From positions 1 to 50,573 of the forward strand of contig JBAYVV010000008.1 in assembly GCA_041674465.1 (NCBI GenBank): a DNA stretch of 50,573 bases. The letters run 5' to 3'. The translations under genes were made by a program, and so were the position numbers. Of this stretch, positions 1 through 10,063 are shown piece after piece. Under the pieces are notes generated by a model. That model made no database searches and was not told where the DNA came from. It saw only the letters and a list, made by a program, of their open reading frames with translations. Position 1 is the stretch's first letter. Each line of letters opens with the position of its first letter. The stretch comes from JACRAR01 sp041674465. GTDB taxonomy: Bacteria > Pseudomonadota > Gammaproteobacteria > Burkholderiales > Rhodocyclaceae.

Positions 1-123
1 AGCACGAAATTGAAATCTACTTGCATGGTTTTCCTTTGTTTGCGGGGTTAGAGAATTTTACTTGCGATACCTGAACGATAGTGATATTGCTTTCGCGCCT
101 GAGTCAGTCGGATAGCACTTAAC
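1..123. repeat. Left copy of 123-bp terminal direct repeat
   Basis: Bases 1-123 are identical to bases 50451-50573. This overlap is what a circular or terminally redundant molecule gives when assembled as a linear contig, so the unit genome is about 50,450 bp. The copy holds the end of the fibre gene and the start of the small coiled-coil gene that continues at 50476. Whether it is a physical terminal repeat or an assembly overlap cannot be told here. Confidence 0.95.
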
Positions 124-3100
124 GCGCGCTACCGTGGTGCTTGCGCCGTCTACAAACACGGGCCAGCACGTACTGCCGATACCTGCACCGCTGCCGAATA
201 TCTGCGCCGCGTCAGCCGCCGTATAGGGCAACGTAACGTCAAAATATGAGTAAGTGCCGGATGCTGTGAATGTGGCGTCAACGCAGCCGCTTGCTTCAAC
301 CCATCCATCAATAACTCCAACGACAAAATCCTTGCTCGCGGTCAGGGACACTGCCGTTACGTTGGTGCCGGTTGATAGCGTCGGCGTGTAGGTGCTGCCT
401 GCTGCGCCAAGAGCTACCGTTTTCGTCGCTCCGTTAACCTGCGCAAACAGCCCAGCGGTCGTTGTCCACACATCGCCATCCGCTGGCGTGCTTGGAGCCG
501 CTCCGTGGGCTACGTTTAGCCCCGCCCGCGTGGTCGTGCTGGCCGACGTTGATGTTTTCCCGACGACGGTAGTATTGCCAGAAGCGTCCACAACGAAGAT
601 GTTGGAACTGTTCTTTTGCAGCAGCAGCGGATATCCGGTTGATCCGGTAGGAATCCCGATATACAGCCCGTTTGCAGCGGTTGCGCTGGTTTTGAGATAC
701 GCCAAATTGTCTGTAACGTAGCTATCAGCGTAGAGAATGTTTCGCCAACCGGACCCTGTAACCGTGCCATCCCCGACCCCTGATCGGTCTACCGCCCCGG
801 CCCCTGTTCGCGTCGCCATAAACGCTGTACCGTTCAGCCGTCCGGTTGCCGTGTCAGCTTGCGCCCAAAAGCCGTAGGAGTGGCCTACCGCCAGCGGGTC
901 GCCTTGAACAGCGTCCTTGAATTCATTAATTAGATCAACTTCGATACCACAATGGTCATCCGCTGCCGTCTTACCCGTTGGGTCATTGCCCGCGCCAGGA
1001 CCAACACGCGACGTGACATTCAGACCCCATACACTGCGCTGTGTTTCGCCATTGGCAAGTGTAGCGTTTGCGTCCGCATAGATGCTCGCACCCGTCATGC
1101 ACTGGCTTGCAGTTGATGCACCGTCGCCGGTTGTCACGCGCGGCGATGTTGTTGTGCAAGATGCGAAGAATCCAGTTGGACTGTTTATTTCAGCCGCACC
1201 TAAAATAATCGTAGACCGTCCTGCGGGCATCAGACGCGGATTCATCACACCAGTAGTCAACACCGTAGTGCTGTTCGTAGTCGCCTTAACGTCAAGCACG
1301 TTGTTTGTGTCAAACGTGATGTTTGTTCGTGAGCTTGTGTCGCCAGCAAGGATTGCTGTGGTGCCACTTATCGCCCCCGTAACTCCAAGGGTGCCGCCAA
1401 TCGTGACATTGCCACCCGCAGCCCCGCCGCGTCCTCTGAAAATGTGACTCGTGTTGTCGTAATAGTTTACTGGCGCAGCGGCTTTGCCTAAGTAGAGGGC
1501 AATCGCGCCATCATGGTCATAAATGGCAGTGTTGGTGCCGTCTTTGGTAATAACATACTGACCGTTTAGGCTGTACGATCCTGCGGTTGTTCCTACAGAT
1601 ATGGAGACGGGGATGGTGACGGCTCCTGCATCAGTGATGCCGATACTTGTTCCGGTACCACTTCCGATCCTGAGATTATCTGAGTAGCCTAAAAATGATT
1701 GTGTCGCAGAGTCTCTACCAAGATTAGCGTACTTCCCGTCCTTATCCCTGACTTGGATGTAACTTATGTTAGACGTGTCGGTATTCTGGAATGTTCCGCT
1801 TATTTGAGTGGCACCGCTACTCGCCACCAGCGTAGTAACAGAGGTGGCTCCTGCGGAGAGGGTGCTTGCAAGCGTAACCGCCCCCGTCGTTTCGGAGATG
1901 CTGATCGCATCGATTGAGTTGGTGTTGTAAGCGCTTCCGCCTGCTGTTTTTGGCACGTACAAGGACATGCCTGTCCCGTACTTTGAGCCGACCCCGAAGT
2001 TTGCATCTCCGACCTTCACGCGCGCCATTTCTCCCGCTGCATTGAACCCCGTAGACCCGACGAAAATCGGGTCATCGTTTACGGTCAGGTGCGCAAGCGT
2101 TGTGCCGCCAGGACTCACTGTTAGGCTATTGGCACTAACGCTCGGTAACGTGAGCGTGTTTGTCGCCGCGTTGTAGGTAAGTGCACCGTCGGTGAGCGGA
2201 GACTGAGCGCCAGTTTGCGTACCGGCAAGCATGAGCCATGTCGTAGCGTCATCAGCAGCGTCAACGACCGTAACAGGTGTTCCGGCGACTACGGAGAGCG
2301 TGACAGTATTGGAGTACGTGCCAGGCACGTAATAGTCATGGGCGCGCACCCTATAGGCGTAAGAGCCTGTTGCCGTCTCGAAATAAGTTACCGTTCTGAG
2401 ATTGCCATATACAGCGCGGTCCTCCAAGAACACGGTATCCTTAGTTACCTCGACTGAAAAATGAGTAAGTGGGTTTGTGGTGCGGCAGTCTCCCCAACTA
2501 AGCACGACCGCATTGAAATACACATTGCCGGTAAGCGTGGGTGTAGCCGGTACTGTCGCAACATAGGTTATTGCACCTTCGGTAGCCGACACATTGCCTG
2601 AAAAGTTTACTGCTTTGATTGAAAATTCGTATGTCGCAGCAGCAAGTGCATCTAAGTCCACATACTGTATTTTCTTTGGATACACGGTAAGCGCGGGATT
2701 CCACACGGCGGTCAATTGCAGGTCGTAACCGGCAAGATCAACATTCGTTACAGCGTCCCAAATCAAGCGGCTACCGGTGTCCGTAGGGATTAGCGCGAAA
2801 TTTGCGACATTGGCGGGAAGTGCCGCGTTACCCACCGCCGCCTTCGTGTCACTCAAAGCCGTAGACCGCACCTGTGTTGACTCGCGCTCAGCATAAACAT
2901 TTACGGTGTATGTGATGCCGTCCATCAACGGGCCGAAGGTGTACGCAGCGCCCAGCACATAACCGCTGTTGACGATGTGCGTCGGGTCACTGATCGTTAC
3001 AAAATATCGGAGTGGGTAAGCATCAACTGATGCGGTCCAAGTGATTGCAAACCGACTGGCATATGAGTAATCGCGAGTTTCGTAAAGTTCCTCGTTTATC

Positions 3101-4431
3101 ACCAGCGATGTCGGCGCGTCAACTGCACTCAGTGGGTTTGGCATGGTCGTGTCTGACCATGTTGGTGTCGTCGCAACAGTGGCGTCATATACTGCCGGAT
3201 CGTACTCAAGCAGGGCCAGGCCATACCGCCCGTACCCTCCCGTGATGCCCAACACGCGCAGCAGTTTTGATGTCAGACCGATTGGATGCGTTACTGTGAC
3301 GATGTCGCCTACATCAAGATCAAGGCGTTCATCAAACACCTCAATATTGAGACTCAAGTCATTGAGCAGCAGCTTATTCAGCCGCTCTGTGGCTTCGCGG
3401 ACTGCCTGACTATACCGATTGATGCCAGGCAGGCTCACCTTGCTTTCGCGCCTTGGAGTAACGCCGCTGTCTACCGTGGCAGTGGAGACTTTGTAGGGCA
3501 GCACTGCGGTGTCGGTGTACTCCACGATCATCAGTGTTGGGGTCGATTGCACGCCGCGCTTTTTGACGTTTGCAACGCTTTTGATTTGCCCTGATGCATG
3601 CGCTATCGTGGCGATGCTTGACCCCGCCTTGTCGCTGACAAATTTCAGATCAGTTCCACTCGGAATCAGCCAGCACGCGGCGTAAGTCCTAAGGGTTTCA
3701 AGCCATGCTGAAACAGGTTGGACGGTTGTCAGCGCAAGGTTCAGCGTCCTGATTTTTTCAGTACCGCCGACAATGGCGTCGCAATCCTGAGAAACAGAAT
3801 AGACGCTGGCCCAGTTAACGGTGCGCTTGCAGCCGTAGGTCGTGTTTGTGATGAAATCGGCCAGGCAGTATGCCGGGTTGTCGCTCCAGGCAATCGTGGT
3901 TCCTGCCGAGCCGGTTGCGACCTTGCGACCCTTGATGATGCAATTGATTCGCGGGAAACTGCTGTATGCCGAAAACGGGATGAAAAATACCGAATAGCAA
4001 ATATTGGGCAGCGTGTCGGTGTAGGTTTTACCGTTGGCAGTGAATGCAAGTCCAAGCAGTGCATCAGTGGCCTGCGTAGCCGTGCCCCAATAGTGCTTGA
4101 CCTCGACACCATTTGAGTAGGTGCATTGCTGATAGTCAGCGGTCGTCACTATCGTCGGCGCGCCTAGTGACAGATCATTGATCGTGGTGCTGACAACAGA
4201 ATCACATTCACCGTGGCTCCACACGCCCAGAATCACAGCGGCGTTCAGGTATGGCAAGATACAGGCGATTCGTAGCCCCATCCGTGGCTGACCATAGATT
4301 ACCGGAATAGCGGTATTCTCGGCGGCTATCTGTGATTGGATGTCGAATGCTGCCGAGCCGTTCAGGGCGTCGCGCGGGACTACCGGCAACGGGATCGGAG
4401 GCCAAACAACAGGGGGCAGAAAATCGGTCAT
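58..4431 (-). CDS. Tail tip / host-specificity protein with fibre-like C-terminus
   Basis: A 1457-residue protein that probably sits at the tail tip and contacts the host. Residues 1 to about 430 look like the central tail-tip (gpJ-like) fold of siphophages, with a proline-rich start and a DVGDIVTVTHP-type segment near 375. Residues about 440-740 contain fibronectin-III-like beta repeats. The rest is Gly/Thr/Ser-rich fibre repeat sequence ending in a beta-rich tip. It is the last gene of the tail module before the circle junction. Its ATG overlaps the stop of the upstream tail gene (ATGA). Assignment to a tail-tip protein is firm; receptor and subfamily are unknown. Confidence 0.8.
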   Translation of the reverse strand: MTDFLPPVVWPPIPLPVVPRDALNGSAAFDIQSQIAAENTAIPVIYGQPRMGLRIACILPYLNAAVILGVWSHGECDSVVSTTINDLSLGAPTIVTTADYQQCTYSNGVEVKHYWGTATQATDALLGLAFTANGKTYTDTLPNICYSVFFIPFSAYSSFPRINCIIKGRKVATGSAGTTIAWSDNPAYCLADFITNTTYGCKRTVNWASVYSVSQDCDAIVGGTEKIRTLNLALTTVQPVSAWLETLRTYAACWLIPSGTDLKFVSDKAGSSIATIAHASGQIKSVANVKKRGVQSTPTLMIVEYTDTAVLPYKVSTATVDSGVTPRRESKVSLPGINRYSQAVREATERLNKLLLNDLSLNIEVFDERLDLDVGDIVTVTHPIGLTSKLLRVLGITGGYGRYGLALLEYDPAVYDATVATTPTWSDTTMPNPLSAVDAPTSLVINEELYETRDYSYASRFAITWTASVDAYPLRYFVTISDPTHIVNSGYVLGAAYTFGPLMDGITYTVNVYAERESTQVRSTALSDTKAAVGNAALPANVANFALIPTDTGSRLIWDAVTNVDLAGYDLQLTAVWNPALTVYPKKIQYVDLDALAAATYEFSIKAVNFSGNVSATEGAITYVATVPATPTLTGNVYFNAVVLSWGDCRTTNPLTHFSVEVTKDTVFLEDRAVYGNLRTVTYFETATGSYAYRVRAHDYYVPGTYSNTVTLSVVAGTPVTVVDAADDATTWLMLAGTQTGAQSPLTDGALTYNAATNTLTLPSVSANSLTVSPGGTTLAHLTVNDDPIFVGSTGFNAAGEMARVKVGDANFGVGSKYGTGMSLYVPKTAGGSAYNTNSIDAISISETTGAVTLASTLSAGATSVTTLVASSGATQISGTFQNTDTSNISYIQVRDKDGKYANLGRDSATQSFLGYSDNLRIGSGTGTSIGITDAGAVTIPVSISVGTTAGSYSLNGQYVITKDGTNTAIYDHDGAIALYLGKAAAPVNYYDNTSHIFRGRGGAAGGNVTIGGTLGVTGAISGTTAILAGDTSSRTNITFDTNNVLDVKATTNSTTVLTTGVMNPRLMPAGRSTIILGAAEINSPTGFFASCTTTSPRVTTGDGASTASQCMTGASIYADANATLANGETQRSVWGLNVTSRVGPGAGNDPTGKTAADDHCGIEVDLINEFKDAVQGDPLAVGHSYGFWAQADTATGRLNGTAFMATRTGAGAVDRSGVGDGTVTGSGWRNILYADSYVTDNLAYLKTSATAANGLYIGIPTGSTGYPLLLQKNSSNIFVVDASGNTTVVGKTSTSASTTTRAGLNVAHGAAPSTPADGDVWTTTAGLFAQVNGATKTVALGAAGSTYTPTLSTGTNVTAVSLTASKDFVVGVIDGWVEASGCVDATFTASGTYSYFDVTLPYTAADAAQIFGSGAGIGSTCWPVFVDGASTTVARVKCYPTDSGAKAISLSFRYRK

Positions 4432-4766
4432 GCTTCTGTCAGTTCGTTAGTGATCGTCCAATACCCGCCATCCACTGGTTTGTACTGCGGAGGCGCCGCG
4501 AAATAACAGGTGTAGCTCGCACTGTCGGCGGGCCATACAAACGTAATTGACAGCAATCGGTTTGTACCGTAGAAGGTCTGCATGGTAGATTTATCCGCTG
4601 TCACTGCACCCTCGTGAATCACGGTAAATTGTTTTTTCGCGGCGGTGTAGAGCGCCCGGATTCTCGGCGCCCCATTTGTTGCGCGGTCTACCTGCAAGTC
4701 GTCAAGCGTTTTTTCAGTGCTGCTTGAACTTACAACGCCTTTGGTCAGTGTTGGGTAGGTTTCCAT
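4428..4766 (-). CDS. Small distal tail protein
   Basis: A 112-residue protein between the hub-like protein and the tail-tip protein. It starts one base into the preceding stop region and its TGA overlaps the ATG of the fibre gene, so the three are probably translationally coupled. It has no signal peptide or membrane segment. Composition is mixed alpha/beta with a C-terminal stretch of aromatic residues. Position suggests a distal tail or tail-assembly component; I do not recognise a specific family. Confidence 0.6.
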   Translation of the reverse strand: METYPTLTKGVVSSSSTEKTLDDLQVDRATNGAPRIRALYTAAKKQFTVIHEGAVTADKSTMQTFYGTNRLLSITFVWPADSASYTCYFAAPPQYKPVDGGYWTITNELTEA

Positions 4767-5305
4767 TATCTTGTCACCTGTACGGGAGAGCCAATCGAGG
4801 GCAGCGTGTAGGTCTCAGAGCCCCATTGAATGATCGATCCGCCGGGTTTTAGCCAGTTGAATCCATTGAGTTGGTTGATAAACATGCGCGGCGCATAGAG
4901 CGTGTCATTGCCTTGTGGAGAGAGTGAGAACACAACTTTATCGAGGTCAATTTGAGCGCCGTCAGTCACCCCACCAAACACCTGCACGGGATCACCCGAC
5001 GCCGTAGCGCCAGCGTAGACGGCCCAAATGCTCACGGCTATATCGGCAGCCCCCTCGGACAGCACAATAGCACCCATAGCGCCATCGGTGTTGCCTACAG
5101 AAAGGCCCGCTGCTGCCGCTCCTTTGCCGTCCTGCGAAACGCCCGTCACTTTTACATCGGCCCCGGTCCAGGTAAGCGAATTCCAAGAAATGGTGCCCAG
5201 GGTCGAATAGTGCAAAGCTGTGCTGTAGCCAATTTGGATAAGGTAGCCAGGCCGGGTTACGGTCAGAGCGGCCTCTGCGATGGTTGCTGCTGATAGCGTT
5301 TTCAT
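4766..5305 (-). CDS. Distal tail / baseplate hub protein, DUF2163-like
   Basis: A 179-residue beta-rich protein. The C-terminal pattern (NQLNGFNWLKPGG, then WGSETYTLP) resembles the hub proteins found directly after the tape measure in lambdoid and gene-transfer-agent tails (DUF2163/BR0599 group). Its ATG overlaps the stop of the tape measure gene. The likely role is in the tail tip where the tube meets the fibre. Family assignment is by pattern memory, so moderate. Confidence 0.55.
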   Translation of the reverse strand: MKTLSAATIAEAALTVTRPGYLIQIGYSTALHYSTLGTISWNSLTWTGADVKVTGVSQDGKGAAAAGLSVGNTDGAMGAIVLSEGAADIAVSIWAVYAGATASGDPVQVFGGVTDGAQIDLDKVVFSLSPQGNDTLYAPRMFINQLNGFNWLKPGGSIIQWGSETYTLPSIGSPVQVTR

Positions 5306-8300
5306 GAAACGCTAACCTCTATTCCAGGCGCTTTCGTGATGTTCAAAATCACCGGCTCACGGATCACGTTCTCGATTTTGCTCGCTGCCGATGCCTGCGC
5401 CAGCGCGGCGTTTGTTTGCGCTGTTGCCAAGTCTGCCAGAGCCTCCTTCACAGCTTTGGCAACGGCAGCAGATAGCGCGGCATTGTCTGCGTTCTTGCGA
5501 CTCACGGCATCCGCACCAGACCCGCTCACGAAGCTGTCAATTTTGGTCAGTAATAGAGTGTTTTGATCAAGCGTTGCGGCTTGCTGCGTCGGGTCAAGCA
5601 ATGCGAATGCTTTATTGATGGTATCGATTTCCGACTGAGCATATTTGGCGATCAGGTTGATGTCGGTGCTTGACTTCATCAGGTCGTCGAACTGCTTAGC
5701 CTGCGCGTCAAGCATGCCGTACTTGCCAGCCGAGTCAGCAAGCCCGTAATTCAGGCCGAAGATGCTGCTCGATACGCTGTTGTGGATTCCAGAAACAAGG
5801 CTCAGGACGTTGCTGGTGAAAGTTTCCATAGAGCTTGATGCGTCGCGCATGGCAAACACTTGCCGCATGATAGAACGGGTGGATTCGTCGCCGGCATCGC
5901 GCAGTGCCAGGCTGTTTTCAGTCTGTGCGCCGGTCATGAGGTCTAGTTGATCCTGCCAGCCTTGATTGATGCTAACCAGTTGCGCTGCTGCGTCGGCTGC
6001 GTCTGTCTGAGACTGTGCCAGCGCGTCATTTGCGTCTTTGGCGGCTTGGGCCGCTTGCACCTGGTCGAACAAGCCTTGGTTGCTGGCGTCAAGCACGTTG
6101 CGCTGTTTTGCGAGCAGCTCCACAGTGGTCATCGTGAGCTGGTCATATTGATCCTGCAGGCGATTGCGCTCGTTGAGGATGTCGGCAGCAGAGCGCGCGG
6201 CTACGGCGGCTTGTTCGACAGCCGGTGTGAGCTGCTCGATCTCTTGGCCAAGGTGCTGCCATGCGGCCACGTTCTCAGGAGAGATTCCGGCATCAATCGC
6301 CTCGACAAAATCAGCCTTAAATGTCGCAGCCGACGTGCCTAGCGCGGTCATATCGTCGGCCATGATCTGTAGCGGTGTTCGTGTTTCTGTCAGCGCGTCA
6401 CGAATTTGCTTGAGTCCGGCTGCGAAAGAAACGGCATCATTGATTTGTTGCGAAGTCGCTGTGCTGTCCAGAGCGCCAAATACCTGTTTCATGTAGGCTG
6501 GCAAATCCGATGCTTGGAGATTGGTCAAGATCAATTGCGCGGCAGATTGGGCGATGGCGTCTTGCAGGTCTTGGCTTGTCTTGCCGGCGTTCTCGATTCC
6601 TCCCATTGCGTTCGAGCGGTTGTATGCGCCGCCGATGATCTGGAGTTGCGTTGAGCTTTCGCCAGTGGGGTCTTGGCTGTAGAAAACGCCGATGTCAATC
6701 TTTCCGTTCTTGATGCCCAACTGCTGCGCGACGGTCTGGTAAGCGGTGACAATGCCTGCGGATATTTTCTGCGCTGCCTCAACGTCGCCGCGTTGCGAGC
6801 CTTGCAAGTTGCCGAGCGCATCACGCCCGCCAATGCTCATCCCGTTTGGAGAGAAACCGCCCTCAAGCTTGGGCGTGCCGTTGTCGCTGAATACTGAGTA
6901 GAGGGCCAGTGCCAGCCCGACGTATGGAGCGGCCGCGCCTATCATTCCCATGGTGCCCGCGCCAGCCGCGCCGCCAGTTGCCAGGATGCCAGCAGCCGCG
7001 CCGCCCGATAGACTGCTGCCGCCAAGCGTGGCCATGAAGCCTTCACCAAAGGCAGTCCCAAGAGCGCCCATGGTCGCGCCGCTACCGATCATTGAGCCGA
7101 GAGCGCTATTGATTAGCCCGCCACCAGCCGCGCCTCCAACTGCCGCACCACCGACGCCACTCATACCAACCTCACCGACTAGCCAAACGGTGAATTTCTG
7201 AGCAGCCAAGCGTGCGAGCTGATCCTTTATCGAGTCAACAAAGTTGCTTGCGCTGAGTTCGCCATGGCGGAAAAAGTTGAAGGCGTCATCCTCCATGCCC
7301 TTATACATGGCCGAATACAGTTCTTTCGCCTGCTTGGCTGCGTTGGTAGCGTTGTCTACATATTCGTCATAGGCCTCTTTTGCACCAATGGCCCATGCGC
7401 GCTCTTTGCCGAGCTTATAAGCTATCAGTCCTGCAATGATGGTTTTTTGACGACCAGCAGCAGCGGTCAGCAAGGATTCCATCTCTGCCAACGCATCTGG
7501 CGTGATGCCTGGTATCTTTGCCGCCTCAAGCAGCTTATTTTGCAAGTCTAGGTCGATCTGGCGCGCGGCGGTAAGCTGCTGTTGCTCGGCGGTCGTCTTG
7601 CCGATTAGGTCGATCTGGAACTGGAGTTCTTTGGCGGTCTGACTGTTTGTGAGGTTGTAATCAGATTGCAAAGCATCTAACTTTTCCTGCACTGCGATTT
7701 CTGCATTGATTGCGTCAACCCAATTCTTACTAACCTCAATAGCTTGTTTTCTGGCGTCAACTTCGGCGGCAATTATTACCAGCATTGCCTTGTGCGCTGG
7801 CGTGAGTTTTTCAAGACTGCCGGTAAGGTGGACAATGGTCCCATCCGCGAGGGTGACGTTTTTCCCGTACTCCTCGAACGCGAGTTTCTCGGACTCGGTT
7901 TGACGCTCAAGATTGCCGAGCTTGTCGGACAGGCTTTTTACCGCGCTTTCATACAGTTTTAGCTCGGCTGCAATTAGCTTGGCATCAGTGCCGGGTAGTT
8001 TTAACTCTTTTCCGTTCTTGCGAATCGCTTCTAATTTGGCGGCTGCGGCCAAGGACTTATCTTCTTCCTCGGTCAGAATCTTGCGATAGGTCAGCGTCGT
8101 TTGAATGTTCGCTTTTAAATCATTAACCAACTTTTCACGCGCGGCGATACCAATCGGATTCATACCACTGGCGCGCGCATCGGCTAGGGCCTTTTCAGCC
8201 CTCATCAGCTTTTCCGTGTCCTCCACCAAAGCGACATTGTTTTTATGCTGGTCAGTCCCGGTGAAAAGGGTCTGAATGAAATTGATAACGCCTTGCAGCC

Positions 8301-9078
8301 TGCCGCCCGCGACGGAGGCATCGGCCATCGCCTTCATGGCTTTGCCAAGGCTTTCAACAAGCTCACCGGCCAGCGCAATAGACAGTTTCTGACTGCTAGT
8401 TTTTATGCGCGCAAGATTGTCATTAAATTCCTCAGCCTTCGCGGCAAAGTCGGCGCTTATGGTAAGCCCCAACTTATCAGCTTCGTTCATCAGTTCGGCG
8501 ATGCCTTGTCGTCCTGCGTTGAGCAGCGGGATCATTTCATCCGCGCTCTTGCCCATGAGGCCGTTTCCAATAGCGACCTTTGCGGATGTTGAACTAGCAC
8601 TACTGCTGGCTTTTGCGTAGGCGTCGGCGATCTTCATCATCACCTCTTGCGTGCCATTGCCTAGATCGGCGGTGCTGATGCCCAGGGACTTGAATAGTGC
8701 GATCTTTTTTGCGTCGCCCGCGAGCCCCTCGGCAATGCTGATATTGAGTTTCTTATAGCTTGTTGTCAGAGTCTCATTCGACACATCCGCGAGCTTTGCG
8801 GCGTACTGCATTTGGGACAAATTTTCGACGGAAACACCAGTGCGCTGACTTAATTTGTTGAGGCTGTCCGCAAGGTCAACCGCACCCTTTATCAGCGATG
8901 CGAAGTAACCGACACCTAGGCCAAAACCTAGCAGTCCAAGCGCCGATTTGGCTTGAGCAACTGACTTTTCAATGCTGCCCATGGTGCTGCCAACAATGGA
9001 TTTGGCGTCGGCCATATCCTTTGAAATTCTGGCAATATCTGCGCGCATGAGAATTTCAAGTTGCCCGGCAATAGCCAT
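5302..9078 (-). CDS. Tail tape measure protein
   Basis: A 1258-residue, mostly helical protein that sets tail length and is threaded inside the tube. The N-terminal 100 residues carry the typical start (repeated Ala-rich helices, then SLNKLSQRTGVSVENLSQ near 75-95). Long coiled-coil stretches follow, with a Gly/Ala-rich hydrophobic segment near 640-740 that could insert in the host membrane. It lies directly after the frameshifted chaperone genes, the standard siphovirus order. Length would correspond to a tail of very roughly 190 nm by the usual 1.5 Angstrom per residue rule. Confidence 0.92.
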   Translation of the reverse strand: MAIAGQLEILMRADIARISKDMADAKSIVGSTMGSIEKSVAQAKSALGLLGFGLGVGYFASLIKGAVDLADSLNKLSQRTGVSVENLSQMQYAAKLADVSNETLTTSYKKLNISIAEGLAGDAKKIALFKSLGISTADLGNGTQEVMMKIADAYAKASSSASSTSAKVAIGNGLMGKSADEMIPLLNAGRQGIAELMNEADKLGLTISADFAAKAEEFNDNLARIKTSSQKLSIALAGELVESLGKAMKAMADASVAGGRLQGVINFIQTLFTGTDQHKNNVALVEDTEKLMRAEKALADARASGMNPIGIAAREKLVNDLKANIQTTLTYRKILTEEEDKSLAAAAKLEAIRKNGKELKLPGTDAKLIAAELKLYESAVKSLSDKLGNLERQTESEKLAFEEYGKNVTLADGTIVHLTGSLEKLTPAHKAMLVIIAAEVDARKQAIEVSKNWVDAINAEIAVQEKLDALQSDYNLTNSQTAKELQFQIDLIGKTTAEQQQLTAARQIDLDLQNKLLEAAKIPGITPDALAEMESLLTAAAGRQKTIIAGLIAYKLGKERAWAIGAKEAYDEYVDNATNAAKQAKELYSAMYKGMEDDAFNFFRHGELSASNFVDSIKDQLARLAAQKFTVWLVGEVGMSGVGGAAVGGAAGGGLINSALGSMIGSGATMGALGTAFGEGFMATLGGSSLSGGAAAGILATGGAAGAGTMGMIGAAAPYVGLALALYSVFSDNGTPKLEGGFSPNGMSIGGRDALGNLQGSQRGDVEAAQKISAGIVTAYQTVAQQLGIKNGKIDIGVFYSQDPTGESSTQLQIIGGAYNRSNAMGGIENAGKTSQDLQDAIAQSAAQLILTNLQASDLPAYMKQVFGALDSTATSQQINDAVSFAAGLKQIRDALTETRTPLQIMADDMTALGTSAATFKADFVEAIDAGISPENVAAWQHLGQEIEQLTPAVEQAAVAARSAADILNERNRLQDQYDQLTMTTVELLAKQRNVLDASNQGLFDQVQAAQAAKDANDALAQSQTDAADAAAQLVSINQGWQDQLDLMTGAQTENSLALRDAGDESTRSIMRQVFAMRDASSSMETFTSNVLSLVSGIHNSVSSSIFGLNYGLADSAGKYGMLDAQAKQFDDLMKSSTDINLIAKYAQSEIDTINKAFALLDPTQQAATLDQNTLLLTKIDSFVSGSGADAVSRKNADNAALSAAVAKAVKEALADLATAQTNAALAQASAASKIENVIREPVILNITKAPGIEVSVS

Positions 9079-9087
9079 GGTGTATTC

Positions 9088-9588
9088 CTATTGTTCAATC
9101 AGTGCCCGCAACGATTGCTGCAAGGCTGTTTGTTCACGCTTGACGCCTTCAATTTTCCAAGGCGGTTCGCATCCGAGCTTCTGCGCGCGATGTGATTCGC
9201 TGAGGTAGTCGCAACTCAGCCGGCGCAGCAGTCGGGCCTCCCATGGCTCCAGTTCTATTCCAGTCAGCGCCTGCCATGCCAGTATTGATTCATGGCTTAT
9301 CGGCCCCTGACCCATTCCTGATGCATGCACCGGGCCTAATTCCAGCAGGTAGCCCACCAGGTAAGAGCCCTCCTCAAGCGGCGGCATTTCTGGCATGTAA
9401 GTCTCGCGCAATGCCTCTACGGTCGATTCTGGAACGTCGTCAGCCCAGTCCGGCACCCATGCACTGCGCATCCGCTCCAGGCGCGAGACAGACGGTGCTT
9501 CGCTCTTGTCGTTTTTGGCTTTTTCAGGAGCGGTGTGGAGATAAGCGAGTTGCCGGACGTAGAGGCTTAGACCGTCGGCGATCCCGGC
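9088..9588 (-). CDS. Tail assembly chaperone, -1 frameshift extension (T part)
   Basis: This reading frame is open from 9615 to its stop at 9088 but has no good start upstream of 9471. It is best read as the extension of the gene at 9567-9971 through a -1 ribosomal frameshift at 9588-9594. The extension adds about 166 residues, giving a fusion of about 294. It contains a pattern (GPISHESILAWQALTG, then PWEARLLRRLS) typical of the second tail chaperone of betaproteobacterial phages. It precedes the tape measure gene, whose product it should chaperone. An ATG at 9471 could give a separate short product, but no ribosome binding site is evident there. Confidence 0.75.
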   Translation of the reverse strand, partial: AGIADGLSLYVRQLAYLHTAPEKAKNDKSEAPSVSRLERMRSAWVPDWADDVPESTVEALRETYMPEMPPLEEGSYLVGYLLELGPVHASGMGQGPISHESILAWQALTGIELEPWEARLLRRLSCDYLSESHRAQKLGCEPPWKIEGVKREQTALQQSLRALIEQ

Positions 9589-9971
9589 AAAAAATTTGCA
9601 TCTTCGTCCAGAAATTTAACAAACTGCTTTGTGATGTAGCCGAGCTTTTGATTTGCGTACAACTCAGCAGCGGGCACGGGGAAGTTGATGATTTCCTTCG
9701 TGCAGGCAACGAGCTTTTCCACCATCTCGGCATCGGCAGTTTCCCCGGAGCGCTTGTCCACCTTGCCGCGCATCATGGCTTGCAAGCGAAGCTGTGCCTG
9801 CATTCCGGCCTTGTGCTGCGCCTTGACCATCTGGCGCGATCCGCCGCCGTAGCCAACGATTTGCACCGGGTTGATGCCGTCGGCGCCGATCAGGTCATCG
9901 TCGCCCTTGGCGTTTTGGACGGTGAGCGTTGCCGTTTCCTCAAGCTCAAATTTTGTGATGTCGAATGTCAT
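9567..9971 (-). CDS. Tail assembly chaperone, zero-frame product (G part)
   Basis: A 134-residue protein, the short form of the tail assembly chaperone pair (lambda gpG/gpGT arrangement). It starts at an ATG with AAGGA nine bases upstream and is made alone when ribosomes do not slip. Residues 1-110 form the chaperone body. The slippery heptamer falls near codon 127. It lies between the tail tube and tape measure genes, exactly where the G/GT pair is expected. Chaperones of this kind coat the tape measure before tube polymerisation and are absent from the virion. Confidence 0.8.
   Translation of the reverse strand: MTFDITKFELEETATLTVQNAKGDDDLIGADGINPVQIVGYGGGSRQMVKAQHKAGMQAQLRLQAMMRGKVDKRSGETADAEMVEKLVACTKEIINFPVPAAELYANQKLGYITKQFVKFLDEDANFLPGSPTV
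9588..9594 (-). other. Putative -1 programmed frameshift site (T TTT TTG)
   Basis: In the minus-strand message the frame of the upstream chaperone reads GCA AAT TTT TTG, forming the canonical slippery heptamer T TTT TTG (with A AAT TTT overlapping). Slipping back one base enters the frame open to 9088. A possible stimulatory stem starts immediately after: GCCGG at 9584-9588 pairs with CCGGC at 9552-9556. The zero-frame stop is at 9567-9569. Confidence 0.75.
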
Positions 9972-10063
9972 GATGTTTTCCTTGCGTGGTTAAAAAAGAG
10001 AAAGCCCGACACCCAGCCCGCGCGCCCCGCAAGGAGCGACACGGACCGGGCCGTAGCAATGGG

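Noticed and set aside
1082..1447. Long plus-strand frames opposite the fibre, tape measure and other late genes
   Set aside because: They are mirror frames of GC-rich coding sequence, without ribosome sites or family patterns.
9961..10052. A terminator between tail tube and chaperone genes
   Set aside because: GCCCG and CGGGC arms exist with an A-rich flank, but the loop is long and the T run is interrupted. Too weak to list.
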